From positions 131,918-159,183 of the forward strand of contig MU603962.1 of assembly GCA_025201845.1 (NCBI GenBank): a stretch of 27,266 bases of DNA. Direction: 5' to 3'. This DNA comes from Martensiomyces pterosporus. Taxonomy: Eukaryota; Kickxellomycota; Kickxellomycetes; Kickxellales; Kickxellaceae. A program made the position numbers and the translations under genes. The first letter of the stretch is position 1. The number at the start of each line of letters is the position of its first letter. Under the pieces are notes generated by a model, which was given only the letters and a program-made list of their open reading frames with translations, did no database searches and was not told the origin of the DNA. Shown here in pieces: positions 9,209-19,393 of the stretch.

Positions 9209-10058
9209 CCCTCTTCTACAGCTCCTACACTGCCTACTCCACTACAGCGACCAGTGGCAGTGGTGACGCACCGAGGTTGTTCCTGCCACTGTTGAAAGTG
9301 GTAGTGGGCATCGCGATCATTGCCAGCAGCGGAGAATTTGGATCGTGTCTCCGGCGTTTCTCGGTGCTGGCTTAGGATCAACAGCCTGCTAAAACGCGTC
9401 TTCGGAGCCAACCTCATCGATAAGAGGAGCACCAACACGCAATCAGGCTCTGCCTCGTATTGGTGCCCCCCGCATCGATAGTGTGTGACGACATGTGGCA
9501 AAAAAGCTGGCTACAGCATATAGAGGCAGCGTGTGTAGTAGTGGTTTGGATTCGCACTACAAGGCGTGTTTATCGACAAGAGCGATGGCCTATTCAGCCG
9601 GAGGGAAGCAAGCCTGCCTCTTTGTGCACACGACCTCTAATTGCCGTGTCCTCCTGTGTAGTCCAGCTGCACTTTCCCCACACGCAGTGACGCCGGCAAT
9701 ATCTGCCGCTGGCTATTCCAACGCCCAGCCTGATCTCCTGTTGGACACGGATCGATCGCATCCGCCGCCAGCCTGCTGCCACCACGGACACGATCGCTCA
9801 TGCCACTCTTCGGCCTTGCTCGCTGTGGAAGATGCGGCGCTAGCAGGCACAACCCCACTCCCATAGAAGCCGGCCGCTGCACAAACAAGGGCTAAACTAG
9901 CCTTCATGGCAGGAGTCCCCCAACATGCATTCCACCGTGTAAAAATATTTTTTCTCATTTCCTCAGCAGCACTCGTTCCTCCCTTGCGCCTTCCAGTAGC
10001 AGCCCCCTTGCATTACGCCTCCCCTCCTCCCGCTTGGCTGCCATCTCAAGCCGGGCGC
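9209..10058. other. Divergent intergenic region between UreG and C1-THF synthase
   Basis: No gene is well supported. A 64-codon minus-strand frame (9907-9713) begins with a signal-like MKASLALVCAAAGFYGSG, and an 83-codon minus frame (10206-9955) has one hydrophobic segment; neither is recognisable. GATA-type hexamers occur on the plus strand at 9419 (GATAAG) and 9477 (GATAGT), and CGATAA on the minus strand near 9569-9574. Confidence 0.4.
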
Positions 10059-10066
10059 TATAAAAA
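10059..10066 (+). promoter_or_regulatory. TATA box of the C1-THF synthase gene
   Basis: TATAAAAA lies 368 nt upstream of the ATG at 10427 but only 17 and 47 nt upstream of the in-frame ATGs at 10076 and 10106. Its position matters for deciding which start is used. Confidence 0.55.
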
Positions 10067-10426
10067 ATAGAGGCAATGATCAACCAGGGAGCCCTGGCAA
10101 ATGCCATGTTTGCCGCGACGCTTAAATCGCCGAGTCGTAGAGTCTTCAGCTCAGGGGGCTCGCTATCTCCCCACACACACCGCCAGCAGGCTTGCACAGC
10201 AGGCACACAAAGCCCCCTGGCGATAGCAAATGGCCTAGCACACCTCTTTTCTACACCCTCTCTTTCTGCCAGCTTTTACTATCCCAAGCACTCAGCCCGG
10301 TCGGCACACACGTATCGGCGCCCCCATATTGTTGAGCCACACAAGGCATCATTATCAGCTCCACGCGTAGTTCGCTGCTTACACTCGTCCAACATAGCAA
10401 CCGCCAGTACCGTTTCTTTGACAACC

Positions 10427-13400
10427 ATGGCTGATCCTGAACCCCGCAGCTGTATCCCTCTGGACGGAAAGGCTATCTCCGAGTAAGTACACAAGCAGAA
10501 GCGGCCCAGTGCACCCATCCCGTGAGCGAGCAAAGTAGAGTCCGCTGCCACTCATACCAACCTCGCACTGTTGCTTGTAGAAAGGTGCGCGAGGAACTGA
10601 AGGACGAGGTTGCGGCATACAGGCAGGTGCACCCGACCTTCAAGCCCAAGCTTGTTGCCATGCAGGTCGGCGAGCGGAGTGATTCTAGCGTCTACATCAG
10701 ACAGAAGGCCAAGGCCTGCAGGGAGGTACGTTCTCTACTGCACCAGCATGCTTTTGCATGTTTGCTTGCAATTATTCCCACCGCTCAGTGCTATCCCACG
10801 CGCACAGTTCGTCCTAGGGACCCAGACTAGGGGAGGAGTGCGCGTGGCTTGGCAATGCCGAAAGCACACATACGAGTGTGTTTGCCACCAGAGGGCCAGG
10901 AATTCTACACCCATTGTGGATTGCGGCTTGAATGTCTACGCAACAATGCGCCTCATTCTGCTGCCGCCGTTTTGCTGCTGCCATTGTCCTCAACGCCAAT
11001 ATTTGCACGCGTCATGGGGTTTTCGCTGTCTGGGCTCTTGTAGATTGGGATTGAGTTCGAGCACATTCAGCTGGCCGAAGACATCCAGCAGGCAGAGCTC
11101 GATGCTCGTCTGGACCAGATCAACAACGACCCGGCTATCCACGGAATCATCGTTCAGCTGCCTGTGCCTGATCACCTGAGCACCAAGCACATCGTGCACT
11201 CGATCTGCCCCGAGAAGGATGTCGACGGGTTCCACGCCGAGAACATTGGCCATCTGTCAAAGCGCGCCACCGACCCGTACTTCCACTCGTGCACGCCGCT
11301 CGGGTGCATTGAGATTCTCAAGCGCTACAACATCCCTGTGGCCGGAAAGAACGCCGTCGTTGTTGGTCGCAGCGACATTGTTGGCTCGCCCGTCTCCATG
11401 ATGCTCACCAACCTCGACGCCACGGTGACTCTGTGCCACAGCAGGACCGATGACATTGAGGCCAAAGTGCGCCAGGCCGATATCCTCGTCGTCGCAATTG
11501 GCCAGTCGGAGTTTGTCAAGGCCGACTGGGTCAAGGAGGGGGCCGTTGTTGTCGATGTGGGCATGAACGCCAAGGATGATCCTACCAAGAAGGCAGGGTA
11601 CCGCTGGGTGGGCGATGTCGAGGCCTCGGCTGCTGAGCGTGCCTCTTACATGACCCCTGTCCCCGGAGGCGTCGGGCCCATGACTGTGGCCATGCTTTTG
11701 AGCAATGTGGTCACCAGCGCCAAGCGCCACTTTGAGGCATCTGCAAAGGTCAGGATTGTGCCCAGCCCCCTCGCGCTTGTCGAGCCCGTCCCCAGCGACA
11801 TTGCCATCGCCAGCGCGCAAAAGCCCAAGCTGATCGCGCAGGTTGCTGACGAGCTCAACCTGGCCCATGCCGAGTTTGAGCCCTATGGAAAGTACACTGC
11901 CAAGGTCACGCTCGATGTCATCGACCGTCTCAAGGACAACAGCAACGGCCACTACGTCGTCGTCACTGGCATCAGCCCAACTCCGCTCGGCGAGGGCAAG
12001 TCGACGGTGACCATTGGACTCACCCAGGCGCTTTACGCGCATCTGAAGAAGCCCGCCTTTGCCTGCGTGCGCCAGCCCTCGCAAGGCCCCACATTTGGAA
12101 TCAAGGGCGGTGCTGCTGGAGGCGGATACTCCCAGGTGACACCCATGACGTCGATGAACCTGCACCTCACTGGCGACATCCACGCTATCACTGCGGCAAA
12201 CAACCTTGTGGCGGCAGCCGTTGACGCCAGGTACTTCCACGAGTCGACGCAGACCGACACACAGCTGTTCAACCGCCTGTGCCCAAAGAAGAAGGGCGTG
12301 CGCAAGTTCGCGGACATCATGCTCCGCAGGCTCACCAAGCTTGGCATTGACAAGACCAGCCCCGACAACCTTACGCCGGAGGAGGTGTCCAGATTTGTGC
12401 GCCTTGACATCGACCAGGACAACATCATGTGGCGCCGCGTGCTCGACACCAACGACCGCTTCCTGCGCGAGATCACAATTGGCGAGGCTGCCACCGAGCG
12501 CGGGATGTCGCGCAAGACTGGGTTTGACATCTCGGTAGGTAGCGAGATCATGGCTGTGCTTGCCCTGACCACCTCGCTCACTGACATGCGCGAGCGTCTT
12601 GGCCGCATGGTTGTTGCCATGAGCAAGCAAGGAGAGCCCATTACCTGCGACGACATCGGCATTACTGGCGCCCTCACTGTTCTGATGAAGGACGCGATCA
12701 ACCCCACGCTGATGCAGACCCTCGAGGGATCTCCTGTGTTTGTCCACGCCGGTCCTTTCGCCAACATTGCTCATGGCAACTCGTCCATCGTCGCCGACCG
12801 CATTGCGCTCAAGCTCGTTGGCGTGCCTGCCGGAGAGCCCGTCACTCCCGAAAACTCTGGCTACGTGGTCACCGAGGCTGGATTCGGCGCCGACATTGGA
12901 TTCGAGAAGTTTGTCAACATCAAGTGCCGCGCCTCCGGCCTTGTGCCCGACGTCGCCGTCATTGTGGCTACCGTCAGGGCATTGAAGATGCACGGTGGCG
13001 GGCCAGATGTGGTCCCTGGAAGGCCCCTGGCCGACGAGTACACGCAGGAGAACCTGGAGCTCCTTGAAAAGGGATTCGCCAACCTCCGCCGCCACATTGA
13101 GAACGTCAGCAAGGTCGGCATCCCGGCCATTGTCGCTGTGAACGCCTTTGCCACCGACTCGCCGGCCGAACTCGAGCTCGTGCGCAAGCTCGCCCGCGAA
13201 GCCGGTGCCTACGACGCCGTCCCCACCCATCTGTGGGCCAAGGGCGGTGCTGGAGCCACGGAGCTTGCCGAGGCTGTGGTTAGGTGCTGCAACCAGGCGG
13301 ATGGCAGCAGCTTCCACTACCTCTACGACCAGGAGCTGCCCATCAAGGCCAAGATCGAGGCTATTGCCAAGGAGTTTTACCGTGCTGGGTCGGTTAGCTT

Positions 13401-13686
13401 TAGCGAGGAGGCAGAGAAGAAGATCGAGCAGTTCACCAAGAGCGGATGGGACAAGATGCCCATTTGCATGGCCAAGACCCAGTATAGCTTCTCGGCTGAC
13501 CCAAGCCTCAAGTGCGCTCCCGAGGGCTTCGACCTGCCTATCCGCGATATCCGCGCCAGCCTTGGTGCTGGCTTCATCTTCCCGCTTTGCGGGGCCATGC
13601 AGACTCTGCCTGGTCTCCCCACCCGCCCCTGCTTCTTTGACATCGATGTTGACACCGAGACGGGCGATATCCTTGGCCTGTTCTAG
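10427..13686 (+). CDS. ADE3: Trifunctional C1-tetrahydrofolate synthase, three exons
   Basis: Exons 10427-10482, 10581-10725 and 11044-13686, with introns of 98 nt (GTAAGT...TGTAG) and 318 nt (GTACGT...TGTAG), give 947 residues, the family's usual size. The N-terminal third is methylene-THF dehydrogenase/cyclohydrolase: Tyr57...Lys61 of the YIRQKAK motif (catalytic Lys), and PGGVGPMT at 274-281. The rest is 10-formyl-THF synthetase: ATP loop TPLGEGKS at 380-387, then [18 protein letters not shown] and [13 protein letters not shown]. It interconverts 5,10-methylene-, methenyl- and 10-formyl-THF and makes 10-formyl-THF from formate and ATP, for purine and dTMP synthesis. The start MADPEPRSC has good context (ACAACCATGG) and suits a cytosolic enzyme. 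However, the frame stays open upstream to ATGs at 10106 and 10076, and that extension looks like a mitochondrial presequence. It converges on the Lrp1 gene, 134 bp away. Strong GC3 bias suggests high expression. Confidence 0.96.
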
Positions 13687-13820
13687 CACAGCACAGCAAT
13701 TTAATTTAGGGCACAGCCTTTCTCTCTGTTTCAAATGCATGAGGCCACGCCAGGCATTGGTGCTGGTATCTTTACAGTTTATTCAAGCTCCAAAGGCAAA
13801 GCAAGGCAAAATCATGTGGT

Positions 13821-14192
13821 CTACTTGGACGAGGCAATGGCGTTCCTTATAAGCCTATCGGCCGCACCTTTATCTACCTGCATTGGCCGCGCCTCCTCCT
13901 TCTTGGCCGCGCCTTTGGCCCTATTGATCTTTGCAATGTACCTCTGCACCCGCTGCAGCTCGCTCATTACCGGGTGCTCCTTTGGCGGCACGCCGTTGAC
14001 TTTGAGGAAGATCCAAAACAGCGTGTTTATCGAGTATGCCACAAGGGCCTCCAGCTCGCATCTCTGGATCGTTGAGAGCTTTGGGAGAACCTCTGTCAAC
14101 GGCTGGCTCAGAATGGGCTCCAGTGCCCGCTCCACCTGGTCTATGGCCGCAGTGAGCTGGTCTACGTGCTTGGACACTCTTTGGTCGCTCAT
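13821..14192 (-). CDS. LRP1: Nuclear exosome cofactor Lrp1/Rrp47 (C1D family)
   Basis: A 123-residue single-exon gene with the Sas10/Utp3/C1D domain at about residues 10-95. The family hallmark is TLFWIFLKVNGVPPKEHPV followed by an amphipathic ELQRVQRYIAKIN helix; it aligns readily with human C1D (INTLFWVYL...NPKEHPV). A Lys/Ala-rich tail follows, usual for RNA binding. By family knowledge the protein partners Rrp6 in the nuclear exosome and acts in 3' processing of 5.8S rRNA, snRNA and snoRNA. It lies tail to tail with C1-THF synthase. A weak GTATATTA element sits about 100 nt upstream of the ATG on the minus strand. Slightly shorter than yeast Lrp1, with no sign of truncation. Confidence 0.92.
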   Translation of the reverse strand: MSDQRVSKHVDQLTAAIDQVERALEPILSQPLTEVLPKLSTIQRCELEALVAYSINTLFWIFLKVNGVPPKEHPVMSELQRVQRYIAKINRAKGAAKKEEARPMQVDKGAADRLIRNAIASSK

Positions 14193-15058
14193 TTCTTTTG
14201 CGCTGTCTGATTCCTATTCTCGCTGCCGCCCTCGGAAGCAGGTGTATCTGGCTGAGCTTGAAAGAGCAGACGGCCGTGAAAGAGCAGAAAAGTAATATAC
14301 AGAGATAGAGCGAAAGCGTGAGCGAGCACAGGCAAGCCGGAGCAAAGAGGCGCCCCCGCTACCTTGGCCGCATGCATTTTTTCATGGCGGGCACGCAACA
14401 ACATTTTCATTTTCTGATTGCTGCACGGCGGGGATCAGCAAGCAATCAAATCAGCGTGATCTGCACTGGCTGGCGGCCAGCGCTGTTGTGTGCCGCTGTC
14501 GAAATAGCGGTGCTGGATGGCTCTAGATCACAACGAAAGTTCGTTGCTGCGCCGGGAAACGCCGTCTGGGTGTATCTGTGGCCCATCATCGCCGCCGCTG
14601 CCATGCCCCATCCCGAAGAATCCGTGCATGCACTATTCGTTTCGAGCAGACCAAGGCTTTCATCGATTGCGGAGGTCAGCAGCAAGTCCCCGGACCAAGC
14701 GATTCTCACTGCAAATGAATGGCAGCATGGCGTGAGTGTGCATTGGGGGTGCGGTGGACCCAGCCAATGCAATTGCCCAGAGCCACTCAGCAAACACAAA
14801 GAGAGTGGATACAGGGTGCGGTAGATGCGGCGGACCCACGGGTCACACACCTTCTTGATAGCTGCTGACACATGGCGCAGGAGAGAAAGAGAAGAAAGTG
14901 CTCATCTACATGCTGATGCTGCATGGACGGGGTTATACTGGTGTTGACCGTTGTCTTTGTTGACATCAAGCAGAAAGAGAAAACATAAAACAGGGCGGAA
15001 TAAAAGCTCCGAGGAAGAGGGGGTTGTAGCTGAGCTGGGAGGGGCTATGTGGAGAGAC
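14193..15058. other. Intergenic region between Lrp1 and histone H3, no supported gene
   Basis: This holds the Lrp1 promoter and the H3 3' flank. Two unsupported frames overlap here, 168 codons on the plus strand from 14318 and 141 codons on the minus strand from 14871. Neither has a recognisable domain or the GC3 bias of the neighbouring genes. I see no RNA gene. Confidence 0.5.
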
Positions 15059-15113
15059 AGGAGAGGGTAGAGTAGATGAATACAAAAAAGAACATGAGCC
15101 GGGTAGCTGCTGC

Positions 15114-15569
<456 letters not shown>

Positions 15570-15570
15570 G

Positions 15571-15580
15571 NNNNNNNNNN
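15571..15580. other. Assembly gap (10 N)
   Basis: Ten N bases separate the two identical 512-bp blocks. The number is a placeholder, not a measured length. Confidence 0.99.
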
Positions 15581-15635
15581 AGGAGAGGGTAGAGTAGATG
15601 AATACAAAAAAGAACATGAGCCGGGTAGCTGCTGC

Positions 15636-16130
<495 letters not shown>

Positions 16131-16152
16131 CTAATAGGGTTGTAATATGCGC

Positions 16153-16160
16153 AATTTATA
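16153..16160 (-). promoter_or_regulatory. TATA box of histone H3
   Basis: The minus strand reads TATAAATT about 105 nt upstream of the H3 ATG. It is present only for the right-hand copy. Confidence 0.6.
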
Positions 16161-16198
16161 TTCCTAATAAAAAGAGTATGAAAAAGGGAAAAAGGAGC

Positions 16199-16235
16199 AG
16201 GAAGGAGGGGAAAAGAAGGAAGGGGAAGGAGAGGG
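16199..16235. repeat. Polypurine/polypyrimidine tract upstream of H3
   Basis: 37 uninterrupted purines on the plus strand, extended leftward to about 16166 with only two pyrimidine interruptions. It lies immediately upstream of the H3 TATA box and is a CT-rich tract in the H3 direction. Confidence 0.9.
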
Positions 16236-17226
16236 CTCTAGTCCCAGGCGTTTGCGCGGATTGCGGTGGCGGGAGGGTGTTTCAGAGCTCTCCTCCCCCA
16301 CCATCCATCATCCGTCTGTCCTTTGGCACCCGCCCATCGCCTTCCGCCGCAGACATCCCTCTGAATAGTCCATTTCGTCTGGGTGGGAAAGCAAACCGAC
16401 AGCAGCAATGGCAAAATGTGGTGTGAAGGCTGTTGCCGTTGCCAAAAGGCGCAGTGGAAAAGGATGGAGAAAGACATGTCACAGGTTATTTGCTCGCGGG
16501 CCAATCGAATTCGACTGCTGTGGGCAAGGTTCCAGATGAGCCAGATGACGCCTGTCAGTCGCCCACCCGCTTTTTCCGGTCCTTGGTTGGTACTTGCATT
16601 GCCTGTGCATGCCACGCTGTAGCATCGATAGCGTGCCATTCATTCTGCTGCGCGCCTCTTTCATCGAGCCCATTTTAAATATTCTCCCTTCCCTCGCAGC
16701 CAAGCCCACGCCTGCCGCCATGCCACAGACGACCCTGTCCAGCCCGTCCTGGTGGTTTTGCTACGCCGCAACGGCGCACGCAGCCGTCTAGCCACCACAA
16801 TAGCGCCAAAAGCGCTCCCTTTATTTCCAACCCTTTCTTGCTGCCAAGAGGTCGGAACAATTCGCAGGGAAAAGCAAAACCGGCTTTGCGATATGCCGGA
16901 AACCAAGAGCCGAGCAGAAGCTGCTTGGCACTGCGATCGCCTCCACTGAACTCGCCAGTGTCCATGCCTGCATGCAGCGCTGGTTCGGGAGGTGCACTCA
17001 CTCAACTGCATCCGGCCGTAATATGAAATGCGCACCGCAATATGTATATTATTGCAAGTACCCATTGCTCAATGGAGCCACGCTGGCTTAGTGCCTTCGC
17101 CACATTTGCGCCTATATGGCGGTAACTTTTATTTTTGTGCCGCCCCTCTCCTCCACATCCACGCATATGTAGCACGCACAGCTGGCGTGCCTATTGAGCG
17201 CCCTATATTCGCAGCCTTTAGCGCGC
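16236..17226. other. Intergenic region between H3 and the small secreted protein gene
   Basis: No gene is supported. Overlapping short frames exist on both strands without recognisable domains or codon bias. A/T-rich patches occur at 16674-16684 and 17038-17052. Confidence 0.5.
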
Positions 17227-17234
17227 TATAAATG
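17227..17234 (+). promoter_or_regulatory. TATA box of the small secreted protein gene
   Basis: TATAAATG, followed by a long CT-rich stretch (17259-17312) of the kind found at fungal start sites, 172 nt upstream of the ATG at 17399. Confidence 0.6.
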
Positions 17235-17398
17235 CGGATATTGCCTTGGTCCTGGCTCTCTTTCCTCGACATTCCCCTCCCCTTCTTTCTTTCCCTCCCT
17301 CCCTCTTCTCTGGACAAAACAGCTCACCGTCTCCTATCCATCTTAATACGCACACATACCGAAAGTGCTTGCTGCTTTCCTCTTAGGACTGCCCAAAA

Positions 17399-17575
17399 AT
17401 GAAGGTCTTTATCTCAGCTACACTGCTGGTGGCAGCCATTGCAGCCCTGGCGCAAGCTGCACAGACATCTGTGCCTCCGAATGCAGAGAGAGACGGGGTT
17501 GCCGCAGCCGGGTCCACGACTGCAGCGCAATCCACCCCAAACCCAAACAGGGACTGGCCCGTCAACATCTTGTAA
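17399..17575 (+). CDS. Small secreted protein (58 residues)
   Basis: The ATG at 17399 has the context CCAAAAATGA. The product starts MKVFISATLLVAAIAALAQA, a clean signal peptide (Lys2, hydrophobic core residues 3-17, A-Q-A site at 18-20). The remaining 38 residues are hydrophilic, rich in Ala, Thr, Pro and Asn, contain no Cys, and end in RDWPVNIL before TAA. The gene has its own TATA box and CT-rich start region, which supports transcription. A possible donor GTAAAT overlaps the stop (CTTGTAAATT), so a longer spliced form is conceivable. No family is recognised; it could be a wall-associated peptide or an effector-like secreted peptide. Secretion is inferred from the signal alone. Confidence 0.6.
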   Translation: MKVFISATLLVAAIAALAQAAQTSVPPNAERDGVAAAGSTTAAQSTPNPNRDWPVNIL

Positions 17576-17904
17576 ATTCCTATTCTCCTGGCTACTACCG
17601 CCTTCTGATTCATAGCCTAGCAAGTCTGGCGTTTCCACTCAATTCGGCAACATTTTCCTAATATATATCTTGCAAAGCACCATTCAGTCGTGTATAATAG
17701 CAGATGACTAGGTGGGAGAAAAGCCATGCTGGCTGCGGCTTAGCGATGGGCAAGCTGCCTGACATCCTCCTGCCCTCTCGGCTCCATCTTGTCAGCCTAC
17801 TTTTCACATTCTTGCTGTTGTCCCTGGTGTTGTGTCTCCTTCATTTTGCTCCTTTTTTATAACGCTGCTGCCCGATTCTCTTTTGTTTCATTTCTGTCAA
17901 AACA
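17576..17904. other. Short intergenic region with the UBA3 promoter
   Basis: This is the 3' flank of the small secreted gene, with an AT-rich TAATATATATC at 17660-17670, followed by a TTATAAC TATA-like element at 17857-17863, 42 nt before the UBA3 ATG. I see no further gene. Confidence 0.5.
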
Positions 17905-19176
17905 ATGGTGACCGCTGCTGCCTGCAAAACTGGCGTCGAGCGATTCCTCAAGCTAAAGGCGCCGCATGTCAAAGACTTTGAGCTCGTCAATGAGCGAGGC
18001 GAAACGCCGCAGGACTTGCTGGACGCAGCCAAGGTGCTTGTCATTGGCGCCGGCGGCCTGGGCTGCGAAATTCTAAAGAACCTAACAATGTCCGGGTTCA
18101 AGGACATTCACGTCATCGACATGGACACCATTGACGTGAGCAACCTCAACCGGCAGTTTCTCTTCCGTCAAGCCGACGTGGGTAGGCCAAAGGCTGAGGT
18201 GGCTGCGGAGTTTATCAAGCGGCGGTCGCCCAATGTCAGCATAGTTCCACACTACAAGCGCATCCAGGACATGCCCGAGGAGTTTTACCTTCAGTTCTCC
18301 GTGGTCGTGTGCGGACTGGACTCGATTGAGGCGCGTCGCTGGATCAACGCGTTCCTCTACGGGCTGGTGGAATCCCACGGGTTTGAGGGATTCAAGCCGA
18401 TGGTTGATGGCGGCACAGAGGGCTTTAAGGGCAATGTGCGCGTTATCCTGCCCACCATGGGTGCTTGCTGGGAATGCGGCCTTGACCTGCATGGCGCCAA
18501 AACCACGTACCCGATCTGCACGATTGCTAACACGCCCAGGCTGCCTGAGCACTGCATCGAGTGGGCGTCGGTTTTGGAGTGGCCCAGGAGGTTCCCGGAT
18601 ACCAAGCTCGACGGGGATGACGCGGACCATATCAGCTGGCTTGTGGAGCAGGCGTCGGAGCGCGCAGCGCAGTTCAACATCACGGGAATAACGTACTCGC
18701 TGACGCAGGGTGTGGTGAAGAACATCATCCCGGCCATCGCGTCCACTAACGCAATTATCGCGGCTGCGTGTACAAACGAGGCTCTGAAGCTTGTCACGCT
18801 TTGCAACCCCATGCTCAGCAACTACCTGCAGTTCTCGGGAGACGATGGCGTCTACTCGTACACTTTTGAGTATGACAAGCGCGAGGACTGCCTGGTGTGC
18901 GGCAACAAGGAGTCAGAGGTGTCCCTGTCGGCCAGCGCAACGCTTGAAGAGCTTATTGATATGCTCAAGGAGGACAAGGCGTTCCAGCTGAGGGCCCCGT
19001 CGCTGGCATTTGGCTCCGAGATGCTGTACTACCAAAACCCCGAAAGCCTGGAGAAGCTCACGCGTCCCAACCTCCAAAGGAGCGTTAAGGACCTGTTTGC
19101 CAGCAGCTCCACGCTCACCGTCACTGACCCAGCAGTCCCTACTAGTTTGCAAGTCACTGTGATTTTCACGGACTAA
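17905..19176 (+). CDS. UBA3: NEDD8-activating enzyme E1 catalytic subunit
   Basis: An intronless gene of 423 residues; the ATG context is AAAACAATGG. The adenylation domain has the nucleotide loop GAGGLGCE at 48-55 and Asp72 in IDMDTIDVSNLNRQF. The catalytic cysteine is Cys205 in PICTIANTPRLPEHC, closely matching human UBA3 (ICTIASMPRLPEHCIEY). Zinc ligands are the pairs Cys188/Cys191 and Cys329/Cys332. Residues about 345-423 form the ubiquitin-fold domain that binds the E2 Ubc12. With its partner ULA1/APPBP1 (not in the window) it adenylates NEDD8 and passes it to the E2 for cullin neddylation. This is functionally adjacent to the F-box gene at 4675, since cullin neddylation activates SCF ligases, but the genes are far apart here. 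All key residues are intact. Confidence 0.97.
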   Translation: MVTAAACKTGVERFLKLKAPHVKDFELVNERGETPQDLLDAAKVLVIGAGGLGCEILKNLTMSGFKDIHVIDMDTIDVSNLNRQFLFRQADVGRPKAEVAAEFIKRRSPNVSIVPHYKRIQDMPEEFYLQFSVVVCGLDSIEARRWINAFLYGLVESHGFEGFKPMVDGGTEGFKGNVRVILPTMGACWECGLDLHGAKTTYPICTIANTPRLPEHCIEWASVLEWPRRFPDTKLDGDDADHISWLVEQASERAAQFNITGITYSLTQGVVKNIIPAIASTNAIIAAACTNEALKLVTLCNPMLSNYLQFSGDDGVYSYTFEYDKREDCLVCGNKESEVSLSASATLEELIDMLKEDKAFQLRAPSLAFGSEMLYYQNPESLEKLTRPNLQRSVKDLFASSSTLTVTDPAVPTSLQVTVIFTD

Positions 19177-19393
19177 ATGGGCCTTGTTTTGGTATGTGCA
19201 GACATTTCAGAGCCAGCAGGCATTTGCAATACATATGCGTCACCCTACAAGCCATAACTCCACTCAGCGCCTGGGCTCTTGTATTTTCTGCTGGAAGCAG
19301 TAGGAGTGCGTTTGGGCGTGCATGCCTCTATCCGCCCTGCTTCCATGCGCTTCCTGCTCGCATTGCCCGTACATAGCCTAGCTACTTTGCCAA

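Noticed and set aside
9713..9907. 64-codon minus frame with a signal-like start
   Set aside because: Hydrophobic start but no TATA box, ordinary codon use and an unrecognisable remainder; weaker than the 17399 candidate.
9955..10206. 83-codon minus frame with one hydrophobic segment and a charged tail
   Set aside because: It overlaps the TATA box and leader of C1-THF synthase on the other strand and matches no family I know.
11257..13740. Very long (827-codon) minus-strand ORF opposite C1-THF synthase
   Set aside because: It is the antisense shadow of a strongly codon-biased gene; its composition (Leu, Val, His, Gly, Asp) is that of complementary GC3-rich codons, and the sense strand encodes a clear enzyme.
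14446..14871. 141-codon minus frame between H3 and Lrp1
   Set aside because: No domain, no codon bias, and a plus-strand frame of similar length overlaps it.
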